Of a stretch of 64,000 bases of DNA, positions 10,701 through 18,161 are shown one piece after another; the stretch's first letter is position 1; each line of letters opens with the position of its first letter. The notes beneath the pieces are model-generated. The model worked only from the letters and a program-made list of their open reading frames with translations. It was not told the DNA's origin and did no database searches. Made by a program: the position numbers and the translations under genes. This DNA is from Sphingobacterium chungjuense (GTDB lineage: Bacteria; Bacteroidota; Bacteroidia; Sphingobacteriales; Sphingobacteriaceae), in contig NZ_WLYS01000003.1 of the NCBI RefSeq assembly GCF_011316935.1, positions 1-64,000 of the forward strand, in the 5' to 3' direction.

Positions 10701-10793
10701 CAATGCTGTAACGACATTGGGATTTTCATTCCACAACTCTGATTGTTCAAAATCAGAATTTAGTTTACTGAACATTAATGCTTTTTCTTTCAT
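7716..10793 (-). CDS. Stand-alone NRPS-like adenylation-carrier-thioester reductase (A-PCP-R) enzyme
   Basis: The protein has 1025 residues and three domains. The adenylation domain carries A3 YTSGSTGVPKG (177-187), A5 NSYGPTE (310-316), A7 KTGD (403-406), A8 GRRDEQVKIRG (420-430) and the A10 lysine K515. The carrier domain has LGGYSL with phosphopantetheine Ser571. The reductase domain has the NAD(P)H site GVTGFVG (660-666) and YxxxK (Y824, K828). Asp223 in FDAAVID aligns with the Asp that holds the alpha-amino group in amino-acid-activating A domains, which with K515 suggests an amino-acid substrate. The expected product is an amino aldehyde or alcohol released by NAD(P)H reduction. There is no condensation domain and no neighbouring phosphopantetheinyl transferase. 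It is monocistronic, with its own terminator. ATG at 10775 is an alternative start. Confidence 0.9.
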   Translation of the reverse strand: MKEKALMFSKLNSDFEQSELWNENPNVVTALEQQSDQNPTKIALVDGDVQITYQELNQQANQLATYLLEHDITAGSIVGVCIAQSARRIIAFLAVLKSGAAYLPIDGELPEARINFMIEDAAVDFLLTEDLYQDKIERRHTRSVSLDLLHYNADFNNLSKENIDVNFDPESTSYVIYTSGSTGVPKGVMIGHRSFFHFVMHQAAILGIDHHSKTLQFASPSFDAAVIDIWVPLVNGATVYLYPNNKIVGESLLDYIVAHNIDTVPLMPPMVLASLPTNKSIGQLHTIGIGGEACTEATVKAWYKKIKLINSYGPTEATVAVTNYEFKEEPNPRIIGNPVPYAHLFVLDENLIPVGTAVAGELYVGGLPLALGYLNRPEDTEKSFIEAPEWLHGKLGEYRTLYKTGDIVQWRSDGNLEFSGRRDEQVKIRGYRIELAEIEHHMTKLPQIQRAAIKVQQKANGLPSLIAFVQFAEHQDLQTLTHHAVKTKLQQVMPAYMIPDKIVFVEKMALTHAGKIDKAKLIIPETVSEASPMPIWNENNLRDVVQHIWSELLDITEVHDDDDFFELGGYSLLVAHWHVLLPEKVRNRITLPELYLYTTLSSFVTEVENRLKQVEVSQKIRAQEMERELIQDAQLHTDFNITTLPDPAILANPKYIFLTGVTGFVGSHLLEELLKNTTATIYSLVRAANAEDGIQRIKDTFAKFKLPWLAAYDHRTVAVIGDLSVDKFGISDQDYDFISDKVEVIYHSGSSVSYVQPYSLIKKPNIDGLHHIIELAVHQKTKYLVLLSSMGVFSWGRPFTQKTWMYEDDSIYQNMPAITRDLGYIKSKWVMESIAEKAKAKGLPIINFRLGFAVCHSTSGATVMNQWWGALIRSCVQLKSFPLVMGLKDELTTVDYMCKAIVHISKKKESVGLNFHLSPLAENDVSLTDFCSKMKEYYDLKLDGMEYHQWLEQWINDDQLPIYPLLALFTEDIHEGKCLVEAYENTYYYDRSNTKRFLADSDLEPPVFDEKLMTPYLKYMGVIKD

Positions 10794-10841
10794 AGGAATT
10801 TTAAATTAATGATTGTAATTAGGATTACGTTTGAGAAAAAC

Positions 10842-10858
10842 GTACACCATCAGTGTAC
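10842..10858. promoter_or_regulatory. Inverted repeat GTACAC-N5-GTGTAC upstream of the A-PCP-R gene
   Basis: Perfect 6-bp inverted repeat with a 5-base spacer, 49 bp upstream of the A-PCP-R start codon. The position and symmetry fit a dimeric repressor or activator operator, but no regulator gene is adjacent. A second repeat, GACCTTTT / AAAAGGTC, lies at 10895-10914. Confidence 0.35.
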
Positions 10859-10914
10859 TGTTGGAGGGACAGTATGGAGGATGCATACAGCTATGACCTT
10901 TTAAAAAAAAGGTC

Positions 10915-11451
10915 GAAAACGATACGTCTATACACTTCTTTTCCATAACTGAGTTTTAAAATTTTGTCAGTGAAATGGGCGTAATTTATGGACTCATATG
11001 CCACTTAGCACTTGTAGAGCTATAGTAAAAGATGTTCTAAATCTAGTTTATACTGTACATGGCCGCTACAGGTAGCTTCTAAAATCATGAGAAAGCTCAT
11101 CTTTAAATAACACATAAAATTCACACATATGACCTTATTTAATAATAAATAATTAGTGCTGAATTATTATTATTAATCAAGACACTATCGTCAATAATTT
11201 TAAAAACATATAATGCAGAAATACAATTATTTAAGACCGTAAATTATTACACGAATATCAATTGCTTCATTCATGGAATACATACCTAATGATATAAAGG
11301 TATAAAGAGATCATAATTAATAGTTTCTCATAGATGGTTTATTTACAAATAAACAAAAAACTTAAATAGGGTTTAGCATATTTTTGTTATTTTCTTCTTA
11401 AAAAATCATTAACGACCGTGTGAAAAACGTCGTCGAAGCACTTAATAATTG
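10915..11451. other. AT-rich intergenic region, no gene seen
   Basis: Between the A-PCP-R gene and the tRNA-Ser promoter I see no open frame of useful length with a plausible start on either strand, and no RNA gene that I recognise. The stretch is visibly AT-rich. It may hold the A-PCP-R promoter, but no clear TAnnTTTG element at proper spacing was found on the minus strand. Confidence 0.5.
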
Positions 11452-11483
11452 TTTGGTGTTAATGCGGATAAATACTATATTTG
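11452..11483 (+). promoter_or_regulatory. Bacteroidota-type sigma-A promoter for tRNA-Ser
   Basis: TTTG at 11452-11455 and TATATTTG at 11476-11483, separated by 20 bp, match the Bacteroidota -33/-7 consensus (TTTG, TAnnTTTG) exactly. Transcription should start about 7 bases downstream, just before the mature tRNA 5' end at 11496. Confidence 0.8.
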
Positions 11484-11495
11484 CACTCCATTCAC

Positions 11496-11583
11496 GGATA
11501 GGTGTCAGAGTGGTTGAATGAGCAGACCTGGAAAGTCTGTATACGGGATGACCGTATCGAGGGTTCGAATCCCTCCCTCTCCG
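11496..11583 (+). tRNA. tRNA-Ser (anticodon GGA)
   Basis: An 88-nt tRNA folded by hand: acceptor GGATAGG/CCTCTCC, D stem TCA/TGA, anticodon stem CAGAC/GTCTG with loop CTGGAAA (anticodon GGA, reading UCC/UCU), long variable arm ATACGG/CCGTAT as expected for a class II serine tRNA, T arm GAGGG-TTCGAAT-CCCTC, discriminator G. CCA is not encoded. Acceptor pair 4-69 is a T-C mismatch. The gene is expressed from the promoter at 11452-11483 and followed directly by a terminator. Confidence 0.95.
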
Positions 11584-12100
11584 CAGGAAAAATCCCTTGT
11601 TGAAAGACAAGGGATTTTTTGCGTTATATTAATTCGAATACAAGCATAGGGTAGGGTTCGATCCGAAGGAGGTTTAAGGCTGAGTTTGGGGAATGTGAGG
11701 CTAAACCAATCCCTCCCTCTCCGCAGGAAAAATCCCTTGTTGAAAGACAAGGGATTTTTTGCGTTATATTAATTCGAACCGAAGCATAGGGTAGGGTTCG
11801 ATCCGAAGGAGGTTTAAGGCTGAGTTTGGGGAATGTGGGGCTAAACCAATCCCTCCCTCTCCGCAGGAAAAATCCCTTGTTGAAAGACAAGGGATTTTTT
11901 GCTTTATATTAATTCGAACCGAAGCATAGGGTAGGGTTCGATCCGAAGGAGGTTTAAGATTGAGTTTGGGGAATGTGAGGCTAAACCAATCCCTCCCTCT
12001 CCGCAGGAAAAATCCCTTGTTGAAAGACAAGGGATTTTTTGCGCTATATTAATTCGAACCGAAGCATAGGGAGGGTTCGATCCGAAGGAGGTTGAAGGCT
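11568..12100. repeat. 140-bp tandem repeat array carrying tRNA-Ser 3' ends and terminators
   Basis: Units begin at 11571, 11711, 11851 and 11991, an exact 140-bp period; the fourth is incomplete, loses one base (AGGGTAGGG to AGGGAGGG) and diverges after about 12093. Each unit opens with the last 13 bases of the tRNA gene (CCCTCCCTCTCCG) followed by CA, then a terminator hairpin with T-run, then about 90 bp of spacer beginning GCGTTATATTAATTCGAA and ending CTAAACCAAT. Identity with the real tRNA gene starts at AAT, 11568. Only a few single-base differences separate the full units, so the duplication is recent or kept homogeneous. 140 is not a multiple of 3, so no frame is preserved across units. 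Confidence 0.95.
11591..11620 (+). terminator. Terminator of tRNA-Ser, repeated in each array unit
   Basis: Stem AATCCCTTGT / ACAAGGGATT (10 bp), loop TGAAAG, then TTTT. The hairpin and T-run follow the tRNA 3' end by 7 bases. The same terminator recurs at 11731-11760, 11871-11900 and 12011-12040, giving four terminators in series. Confidence 0.85.
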
Positions 12101-12139
12101 CGGAATTCTATATTAATGCGAAAACAGCAAAAACTAAAA

Positions 12140-12178
12140 AACCCTCTAAAAAGATGAGCTTTAAAGAGGGTTCATTTT
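12140..12178 (+). terminator. Possible terminator beyond the tRNA tail array
   Basis: AACCCTCT (12140-12147) pairs with AGAGGGTT (12165-12172), followed by CATTTTTG. The loop is long (17 bases) and partly self-complementary. It would act as a last stop after the repeated terminators. Confidence 0.45.
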
Positions 12179-12657
12179 TGTCATTTTGTATCAGTTGATA
12201 CACCTTTGATACTAACGAATGTTAGTTGTAATTGTATCGCAAATATAAAATTATTCTTTGCATAAGGAAAGAAAGAAAAACCGTAAAACGATGCTTTGAA
12301 TCTACTTCCAATATTTAAAACAATTGATTACTAGCTTACTTAGCACAATACCCCCTTAAAATTTGGGGATTTTAGTATGATTAAATACTTTTTAAAATAG
12401 GAGATCAGTGAATCTCTCTATTTAGCGTGCGAAATTTAGTGCAATTTCAGGACTACTGGCAGTTAGTCTATTACATGTACTTTCAAACTTAATATCCTGG
12501 TTGCAAGCAGCACTCACAAAACCGCAAGTCAAGTCAAAAAAGTTCAATACCAATAATCAAACAATTATACTATCATTTTAATATTATTACAACCTTCGCA
12601 GACCTGAATCATCTAAAGAAAAGTTTCTTTTATTAACTTTATCGAAAACAATACAGT
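12179..12657. other. Intergenic region with two small palindromes, no gene seen
   Basis: The region holds GTATCA-GT-TGATAC (12188-12201) and ACTAAC-GAAT-GTTAGT (12211-12226) close together. I see no coding frame or known RNA in the rest. The palindromes could be binding sites or remnants of an element that once used the tRNA gene; there is no integrase gene nearby to support this. Confidence 0.4.
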
Positions 12658-13710
12658 ATGAAGCGAATTTTATCAATTGATGGCGGAGGGATTCGTGGTA
12701 TAATTCCAGGAATGGTTTTATTAACCATGGAGCAGCGGTTGCAAGAAAAGACTGGCAACCCCGAGGCACATCTGTCCGAGTATTTTGATTTTTTTGCCGG
12801 CACAAGTACAGGAGGCATCCTTACTTCGATTCTATTATGTCCGCATCCTGATGATGCGACTAAGCCACGTTTTTATGCTAAAGAAGCATTAGACATTTAC
12901 CTCAAATACGGACCATCGATCTTTTCGACAACACGTTGGCGGCGATTTCTGAGTAAGTTTGGGTTTCTGACAGAACTATACGATGCAAAAACACTAGAAG
13001 TTACGCTGGAAAAATATTTTGGCGATGTGAAGTTAAGCGAGTTATTGAAGCCTGCTATTATGACAGCGTATAACATTGAATTACGTAAAAATCATATTTT
13101 TCGACAGCAGAAAGCAATCTCGCACGGCGTTACAAGGGACTTTTACATCAAAGATGTGTGTCGCGCAACGGCCGCAGCACCAACCTTTTTCTCAGTCGCT
13201 GAAATCTTTTCGCTTGCCGGGACGCGTTTTCCTTTATTAGATGGCGGAGTGTTTGCGCACAACCCAGCCTTAACTGGACTTTTGGAAATGCTAAAGACAT
13301 ACAACACCTTTGAAATAGACGATGTGCACATTTTGTCGCTAGGCACCGGCGCTGCTAAGAATGTATATGATTACGAAGATTTTAAGAAAAAATGGGCTAT
13401 CTCGATTGGACCCGCATTGGTCGATATTATGACTAGCAGCTCTTCCGAGAGCAACGATTATTTTCTAAGACAACTGTTTCGATCCGTCAAAAAATCACGG
13501 CAATACACTCGCATAGAACCTGCCAACGTATCCTCCATATCTCCTGCAATGGACGATGCATCGCCCGGAAATATTCAAAAGCTAGTCTCACTCGCCGATA
13601 ATGTCATTAGTGATTACGATGAAGTGCTGAATAAAGTTCTCGATGATCTTATTATCGATAAGAAACAACACAAAGACAATTCTATGTGGAATTTTCTTCG
13701 TAGAGATTAA
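12658..13710 (+). CDS. Patatin-like phospholipase
   Basis: The protein has 350 residues and no signal peptide. It carries the full patatin set: oxyanion loop DGGGIRG (8-14), nucleophile elbow GTSTG with Ser50 (48-52) and the DGG motif with Asp195, giving the Ser-Asp dyad of lipid acyl hydrolases. It is expected to be a cytosolic esterase acting on membrane phospholipids. Patatins can be effectors of cyclic-nucleotide defence (CapV), but there is no nucleotide cyclase beside it, so a housekeeping or stress lipid role is equally likely. The ROK kinase gene follows 123 bp downstream on the same strand. Confidence 0.9.
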   Translation: MKRILSIDGGGIRGIIPGMVLLTMEQRLQEKTGNPEAHLSEYFDFFAGTSTGGILTSILLCPHPDDATKPRFYAKEALDIYLKYGPSIFSTTRWRRFLSKFGFLTELYDAKTLEVTLEKYFGDVKLSELLKPAIMTAYNIELRKNHIFRQQKAISHGVTRDFYIKDVCRATAAAPTFFSVAEIFSLAGTRFPLLDGGVFAHNPALTGLLEMLKTYNTFEIDDVHILSLGTGAAKNVYDYEDFKKKWAISIGPALVDIMTSSSSESNDYFLRQLFRSVKKSRQYTRIEPANVSSISPAMDDASPGNIQKLVSLADNVISDYDEVLNKVLDDLIIDKKQHKDNSMWNFLRRD

Positions 13711-13833
13711 GGTATCACCAATCGTAATTTTATATTTTGCTATATTCAAGTGTGTAAAAATCACACAAAGTACCTATATTAGCAATCGTGATGCTCGATG
13801 GAGCGATACCGTAAAATCAAGAAATAAAAAGAA

Positions 13834-14799
13834 ATGTCTGTAGTGCAATCGGAGGAACGTGTAGTTCTTGGGATAGATATTGGAGGTACCAATACAAAGT
13901 TTGGATTAGTAAATGATCAAGGTGTGGTACTTGAAAGAGGAACTATACGCACCAATATTTACAAGGAAGTAAATGATTTTATTGATGCCTTATATTCGGC
14001 AGTAACTCCGTTGTTAGAAAAGCATTTGTCTGAGAAAGCTTTGACTGGTATAGGTTTAGGCGTGCCAAACGGCAATTTCTATACAGGTACGGTAGAGTAT
14101 GCGCCAAATCTTCCTTGGAAAGGCGTTATTCCATTTGGAGAATTAATCTCAGAAAAATTTAGTGTACCATGTAAAATCACCAACGACGCGAATGCTGCTG
14201 CACAAGGCGAGATGTTATTCGGAGCTGCTCAGGGTATGAAAGATTTTATCATGATTACATTGGGAACGGGTGTTGGAAGCGGAATTGTAGCTAATGGAAG
14301 TCTAATCTACGGTCATGATGGCTTTGCTGGAGAATTAGGACATACCATCGTGAAACCTGGCGGTCGCAAGCATTGGAGCACCGGATCCGAAGGAAGTTTA
14401 GAATCATATGCCTCAGCAACAGGTATCGCCATCACGGCTAAAAAGATGCGCGCGGAATTTCCCGAATCCATGCTCAATAATTATCCAGAAGATGCTATTA
14501 ACTCAAAGACCGTATTTGAATGCGCTTCTCAGGGAGATGCCATCGCGATCGAAGTTTTCCGCTACACAGGTCAGAAATTGGGCGAAGCATTGGCCAACTT
14601 TGTCATGTTTTCTTCTCCAGAAGCTATTCTATTATTTGGTGGCGTAATCCGTGCAGGTGATTTCATCTTGAATCCAGCAAAATTGCATATGGAAAGAAAC
14701 CTTTTACCGATCTTCCGCAATAAAGTTAAAATTATTTTCAGCGGTCTAGATGAGTCAGACGCTGCTATTTTGGGCGCCAGTGCACTAATTCTTAGCTAA
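13834..14799 (+). CDS. ROK-family sugar kinase (glucokinase-like) lacking the zinc cysteines
   Basis: The protein has 321 residues. The N-terminal ATP-binding motif is LGIDIGGTNTKFG (12-24) and the second phosphate loop is TLGTGVGSGI (142-151). GELGH with His170 marks the ROK family. The usual zinc-binding CxCGxxGCxE segment is replaced by GGRKHWSTGSEGSLES (176-191), with no cysteine in it. The likely reaction is ATP-dependent phosphorylation of glucose or another hexose in the cytoplasm. Substitution of the Zn ligands means that zinc-dependent substrate contacts cannot be assumed. Confidence 0.85.
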   Translation: MSVVQSEERVVLGIDIGGTNTKFGLVNDQGVVLERGTIRTNIYKEVNDFIDALYSAVTPLLEKHLSEKALTGIGLGVPNGNFYTGTVEYAPNLPWKGVIPFGELISEKFSVPCKITNDANAAAQGEMLFGAAQGMKDFIMITLGTGVGSGIVANGSLIYGHDGFAGELGHTIVKPGGRKHWSTGSEGSLESYASATGIAITAKKMRAEFPESMLNNYPEDAINSKTVFECASQGDAIAIEVFRYTGQKLGEALANFVMFSSPEAILLFGGVIRAGDFILNPAKLHMERNLLPIFRNKVKIIFSGLDESDAAILGASALILS

Positions 14800-14888
14800 A
14801 TCATTTTTCCTTCCGAAAATTTGTATCTACAAGCAAACATAATTTTAGACTGCTTGTTGTACTACTAAACAAACTTAAGGAGGATATC

Positions 14889-15074
14889 ATGAGTGAATTA
14901 ACATGGAAAGGCCGTTGGAACGAGCTTAAAGGAAAAGTAAAACAACAATACGGTAAATTAACTGATGACGATTTGACTTACGCAGAAGGTAAGGAAGATG
15001 AGTTGATCGGCCGTTTGCAAAAAGAAACTGGTAAAACCAAAGAAGAGGTTGAAACCTGGTTGAACAAACTATAG
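14889..15074 (+). CDS. CsbD-family stress protein
   Basis: The protein has 61 residues and matches CsbD/YjbJ along its whole length: 'W.GrWnElKGKvKqqyGkLTDDDL.yaeGkeDeLiGrlQkktG'. Members are small, charged, mostly helical cytosolic proteins induced by general stress; their biochemical role is unsettled. A good Shine-Dalgarno sequence (AAGGAGG) stands 7 bases before the ATG, unusual for this organism, and a strong terminator follows, so it is a monocistronic and probably highly translated gene. Confidence 0.9.
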   Translation: MSELTWKGRWNELKGKVKQQYGKLTDDDLTYAEGKEDELIGRLQKETGKTKEEVETWLNKL

Positions 15075-15112
15075 ATTCTGTTTTCCCTGATCAGGGCACA
15101 GCATCAGCGTAG

Positions 15113-15148
15113 AAAGTGCGGATTATATGTATAATCCGCACTTTTTTG
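15113..15148 (+). terminator. Strong Rho-independent terminator after csbD-like gene
   Basis: A 14-bp perfect stem (AAAGTGCGGATTAT / ATAATCCGCACTTT) with loop ATGT, running directly into TTTG. A separate perfect palindrome CCCTGATCAGGG lies between the stop codon and this hairpin at 15085-15096. Confidence 0.9.
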
Positions 15149-15334
15149 TTGCAAGAAAACGTAAAAATACAACCCCCTTCAAGCAAAACCTACATCGCAT
15201 AAATTTGTTATATAATTTGGAAGGCTGATCTCGCAATCTTTGAATCGATCATGCCTTCGATAACGTTCGTTACCTAGAAGCGACTTGGTGATCACAAAGA
15301 ATGGATAACAGATAATTTAGCAAGGGAGGTCACG

Positions 15335-16309
15335 ATGCAACTCACACAAATCAAAAATCAGAAAAACGATATATTATCGTGTATTGGAAATACGCCACTC
15401 GTCCGATTCAATAACCTATTTTTAGGACTGGATTCGACCGTATACGGCAAACTAGAAATGTTGAATCCCGGTGGAAGCATCAAAGATCGCACAGCGCATA
15501 ATATCATTCGCCACGCGATGAATCTCGGAAAGATAAATGCCAACAGTGTGATAATAGAGTCTACCTCTGGAAATATGGGGATTGGATTAGCTCGAATCTG
15601 CCACTTTTATGGCCTAAAACTTTTCTTGGTAACAGATCCACACATCAATCCATTAGCAGAGAAGATTTTGCGCACATTCCACGCCGAAATTGTAAAAGTG
15701 ACTACGGATGACGGTACGGGTGGTTATCTTAATTCCAGATTGAAAAAGGTCGAGGAATTGCTGCAGGCAATACCAAATAGTTTTTGGCCAGATCAGTACC
15801 ATAATATGGACAATCCAGCCGCGCATGAGCAAACGTTCAAAGAAATTGTTGAAGATCTGGGCACCGCACCCGATTATCTATTTATCCCTACCAGTACTTG
15901 TGGTACTTTGCGCGGATTTGCAGATGCGATCCAGCAAATGGGTGCGCAAACACGCATTGTCGCAGTTGATTCGGAGGGAAGTTTGATTTTTAAAGACAAA
16001 CCAAGTCCAAGGTTAATTCCAGGAATGGGTGCCAGTCGTAAATCGCATTTTTTGCTTCAAGATCAAGTACACGATGTCGTGCATGTGAGTGATGCAGATT
16101 GTGTAACGGGTTGTCATCAATTGTTGGCTCAAGAAAGTATTTTGGCGGGCGGATCATCTGGTGCTGTCGTCAAAGCTATCGCTAGCTATCAACAGAATTT
16201 CTTGTCGGGACAACAAGTTGTCGCTATCATTCCAGATAACGGTGAGCGCTACCTCGACACCATTTATTCCACGGAGTGGTTGGAAAAACATGGCTTGAAA
16301 ACGGATTAA
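15335..16309 (+). CDS. Cysteine-synthase-family PLP enzyme (SbnA/Y4xP-like)
   Basis: The protein has 324 residues with fold-type II PLP motifs: Lys50 in GGSIKDRTA (47-54) binds PLP, TSGNMGIGLA (77-86) binds substrate carboxylate, and GGSSGA near residue 272 binds the cofactor phosphate. Cystathionine beta-synthase and O-acetylserine sulfhydrylase share these, but its gene leads an operon with an FAD/NAD(P)-binding protein and a PLP decarboxylase rather than cysteine genes. In staphyloferrin B synthesis the relative SbnA joins glutamate to phosphoserine on the way to 2,3-diaminopropionate; a similar beta-replacement is my inference here. A good Shine-Dalgarno sequence (GGGAGG) precedes the ATG. 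Confidence 0.8.
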   Translation: MQLTQIKNQKNDILSCIGNTPLVRFNNLFLGLDSTVYGKLEMLNPGGSIKDRTAHNIIRHAMNLGKINANSVIIESTSGNMGIGLARICHFYGLKLFLVTDPHINPLAEKILRTFHAEIVKVTTDDGTGGYLNSRLKKVEELLQAIPNSFWPDQYHNMDNPAAHEQTFKEIVEDLGTAPDYLFIPTSTCGTLRGFADAIQQMGAQTRIVAVDSEGSLIFKDKPSPRLIPGMGASRKSHFLLQDQVHDVVHVSDADCVTGCHQLLAQESILAGGSSGAVVKAIASYQQNFLSGQQVVAIIPDNGERYLDTIYSTEWLEKHGLKTD

Positions 16310-16319
16310 TGCCACGCGT

Positions 16320-18161
16320 ATGATTTGGAAAAAAGAACATTTGTCTGCCGTAGCAAAGCAGTCACCAAACCTCATTAGCCAGCTAATCACCACGATTGAT
16401 CAAATCAACAACGATGTGCGGCACAAAGGGATAAAACGCATTGGTATCGTAGGTGGTGGCCCAAAGGGAATGTATGCTTTAGAACGCCTATTGCACACGC
16501 TACAACAAACAGAATATGACGAACCCATACAGGTTTTGTGGTTTAATGAAAATCCACATTTTGGTAGTGGCAATAATTACTCTGTACAGCAGCCTGATAA
16601 TTTACTCATAAATTACTGTATTGGTAATATCGACGGCTGGCTTCGCGACGATGTAAACACCGAAGTCAATGAACAGCTTTCTTTAACGGATTGGGTTGCT
16701 AAACATCAGACTACTGATGTAGAAGTAGCTCCCACAGATTTCGCGTCGCGTGCATTAGTCGGCTATTACTTGCAGGATATGCTGGCGCAATTGCATTCAT
16801 CTTTACCAAATCAGGTGGCATTATCGCTCATTGTAGGTGCGGTGACAGATATTTCATATACCAATCAGTTCAAGATTTCCTTAGCAAACACCGATGACAC
16901 TTTGCTAGTAGATTATCTCTTAATGGCGACGGGGCATTGTTACCAGAATGTGCCACCTTTTAAGATTTCAAAAGATGACGCACCGCAAGAATATATCGCT
17001 AGCGCTTATCCCGTCAATCGGTTAGACGCTTTACCAAAAGGTCGGCCTGTCGCAGTGATGGGACTCGGACTTACTTTTATTGACATTTGTTTGCAATTGA
17101 CCGAAGGTCGAGGCGGTGTATTTACCGAATCAGGCACGTATATTCCATCTGGTGATGAGCCTGTTATTTATCCCTTTAGCCGCACCAATTTACCCATTCA
17201 ACCCCGGGGCCCGATATACGGTGATGCACGGTATGTCGTTCGTACAAACACAAAACAAGCGTTGCAAGACTTAGCCGATGAACGAGCCGACCGGAAAATT
17301 GACTTTCAGCAAGAAGTATTGCCGATCCTGAATGCGGAAATACAATTTGCCTATTACAGCACGCTTTTACAATCTTCTGATGAGGAGACCGTGGAAAGAT
17401 ACATAGATGAACTATTTGCAGATGAAATATTCTCGATAGACCAATTATTATTTCCAAAAATGGATTCCTCAGCAAACCAACAGCAGGTTGCAATAACCTA
17501 TCTGGATGAAAGCATTAAAAGGGCAGAAGAAGGGGAGTTGCACAATCCGTACATGGCAGCGGCAGCGGTTTGGCGCGAACTGACGCCGCAGATTGGCGAG
17601 TTGTATAACTTCGGTGGACTCACGGCCGCAAGTCACGCATATTTAGATAAGCAATTGTGGAGCGCTTGTTGCCGCACCAGTTTTGGACCACCGATCGCCA
17701 ACATGAAAAAAATTAGCGCATTGGCCGATGCTGGAATTATTCAGTTTGCCATACCTCCACAATCACAGATCAGCTACGATGCCGACAAAAAAACTTTTCA
17801 AATTGGAAATGAAGAAGAATACCAAACAGTATCGTATCTCATTGATGGGCGCATTGCGCGCAGCGAGATTGTCCGGAAAAATTCTCCTTTATACGATCAA
17901 TTACTCAATCGTCGATTAATCGAGATCTTTAAGAATGATACTTACCAGCCTGGCTGTATTGCTATCGAACAAGACGGCAGAACAACATCTACCAGCGATA
18001 ATCAGGAGATTCCGCTTTATTTCTATGGTACGCCGACAGAAGGCATATTATTTGATAATGATTCCCTTTCTAGGGTTCGAAACAATTTGGCTAGTCCTTG
18101 GGCAGACCGTATTCTACAATTAATCAACACACATGACATCTACGCACAACACGAAAGATAG
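16320..18161 (+). CDS. FAD/NAD(P)-binding protein (NAD_binding_9 type)
   Basis: The protein has 613 residues. A dinucleotide-binding motif IGIVGGGPKGMYALERLL starts near residue 42, as in PF13454 proteins, with the family's 'NPHFGSGNNYSvqQPDnLLiNyc' region after it. A second glycine-rich segment VAVMGLGLTFIDICLQLTEGRGG near residue 243 suggests binding of NAD(P)H. It is a predicted cytosolic flavoprotein oxidoreductase or hydroxylase. Its gene begins 10 nt after the SbnA-like gene and overlaps the decarboxylase gene by 29 bp, so the three are translationally linked. It could replace the SbnB oxidation step or hydroxylate an amine; sequence alone does not decide. Confidence 0.8.
   Translation: MIWKKEHLSAVAKQSPNLISQLITTIDQINNDVRHKGIKRIGIVGGGPKGMYALERLLHTLQQTEYDEPIQVLWFNENPHFGSGNNYSVQQPDNLLINYCIGNIDGWLRDDVNTEVNEQLSLTDWVAKHQTTDVEVAPTDFASRALVGYYLQDMLAQLHSSLPNQVALSLIVGAVTDISYTNQFKISLANTDDTLLVDYLLMATGHCYQNVPPFKISKDDAPQEYIASAYPVNRLDALPKGRPVAVMGLGLTFIDICLQLTEGRGGVFTESGTYIPSGDEPVIYPFSRTNLPIQPRGPIYGDARYVVRTNTKQALQDLADERADRKIDFQQEVLPILNAEIQFAYYSTLLQSSDEETVERYIDELFADEIFSIDQLLFPKMDSSANQQQVAITYLDESIKRAEEGELHNPYMAAAAVWRELTPQIGELYNFGGLTAASHAYLDKQLWSACCRTSFGPPIANMKKISALADAGIIQFAIPPQSQISYDADKKTFQIGNEEEYQTVSYLIDGRIARSEIVRKNSPLYDQLLNRRLIEIFKNDTYQPGCIAIEQDGRTTSTSDNQEIPLYFYGTPTEGILFDNDSLSRVRNNLASPWADRILQLINTHDIYAQHER

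Noticed and set aside
11398..12030. Overlapping minus-strand ORFs of 70-88 residues sharing a SFNKGFFLRRGRD start
   Set aside because: They are the antisense of tRNA-Ser and its tail repeats; such readings are a well-known false annotation, and the 140-bp period breaks the frame at every unit.
11568..12100. CRISPR array
   Set aside because: The repeat unit is 140 bp with no short repeat/variable spacer pattern, and no cas genes are present.
11496..12657. Genomic island integrated at tRNA-Ser
   Set aside because: The tail repeats look like attachment sites, but no integrase or mobility gene lies near and the repeats are only 140 bp apart.
12658..13710. Patatin as the effector of a CBASS defence system
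   Set aside because: There is no cGAS/DncV-like cyclase, HORMA or E1/E2 gene in the neighbourhood.
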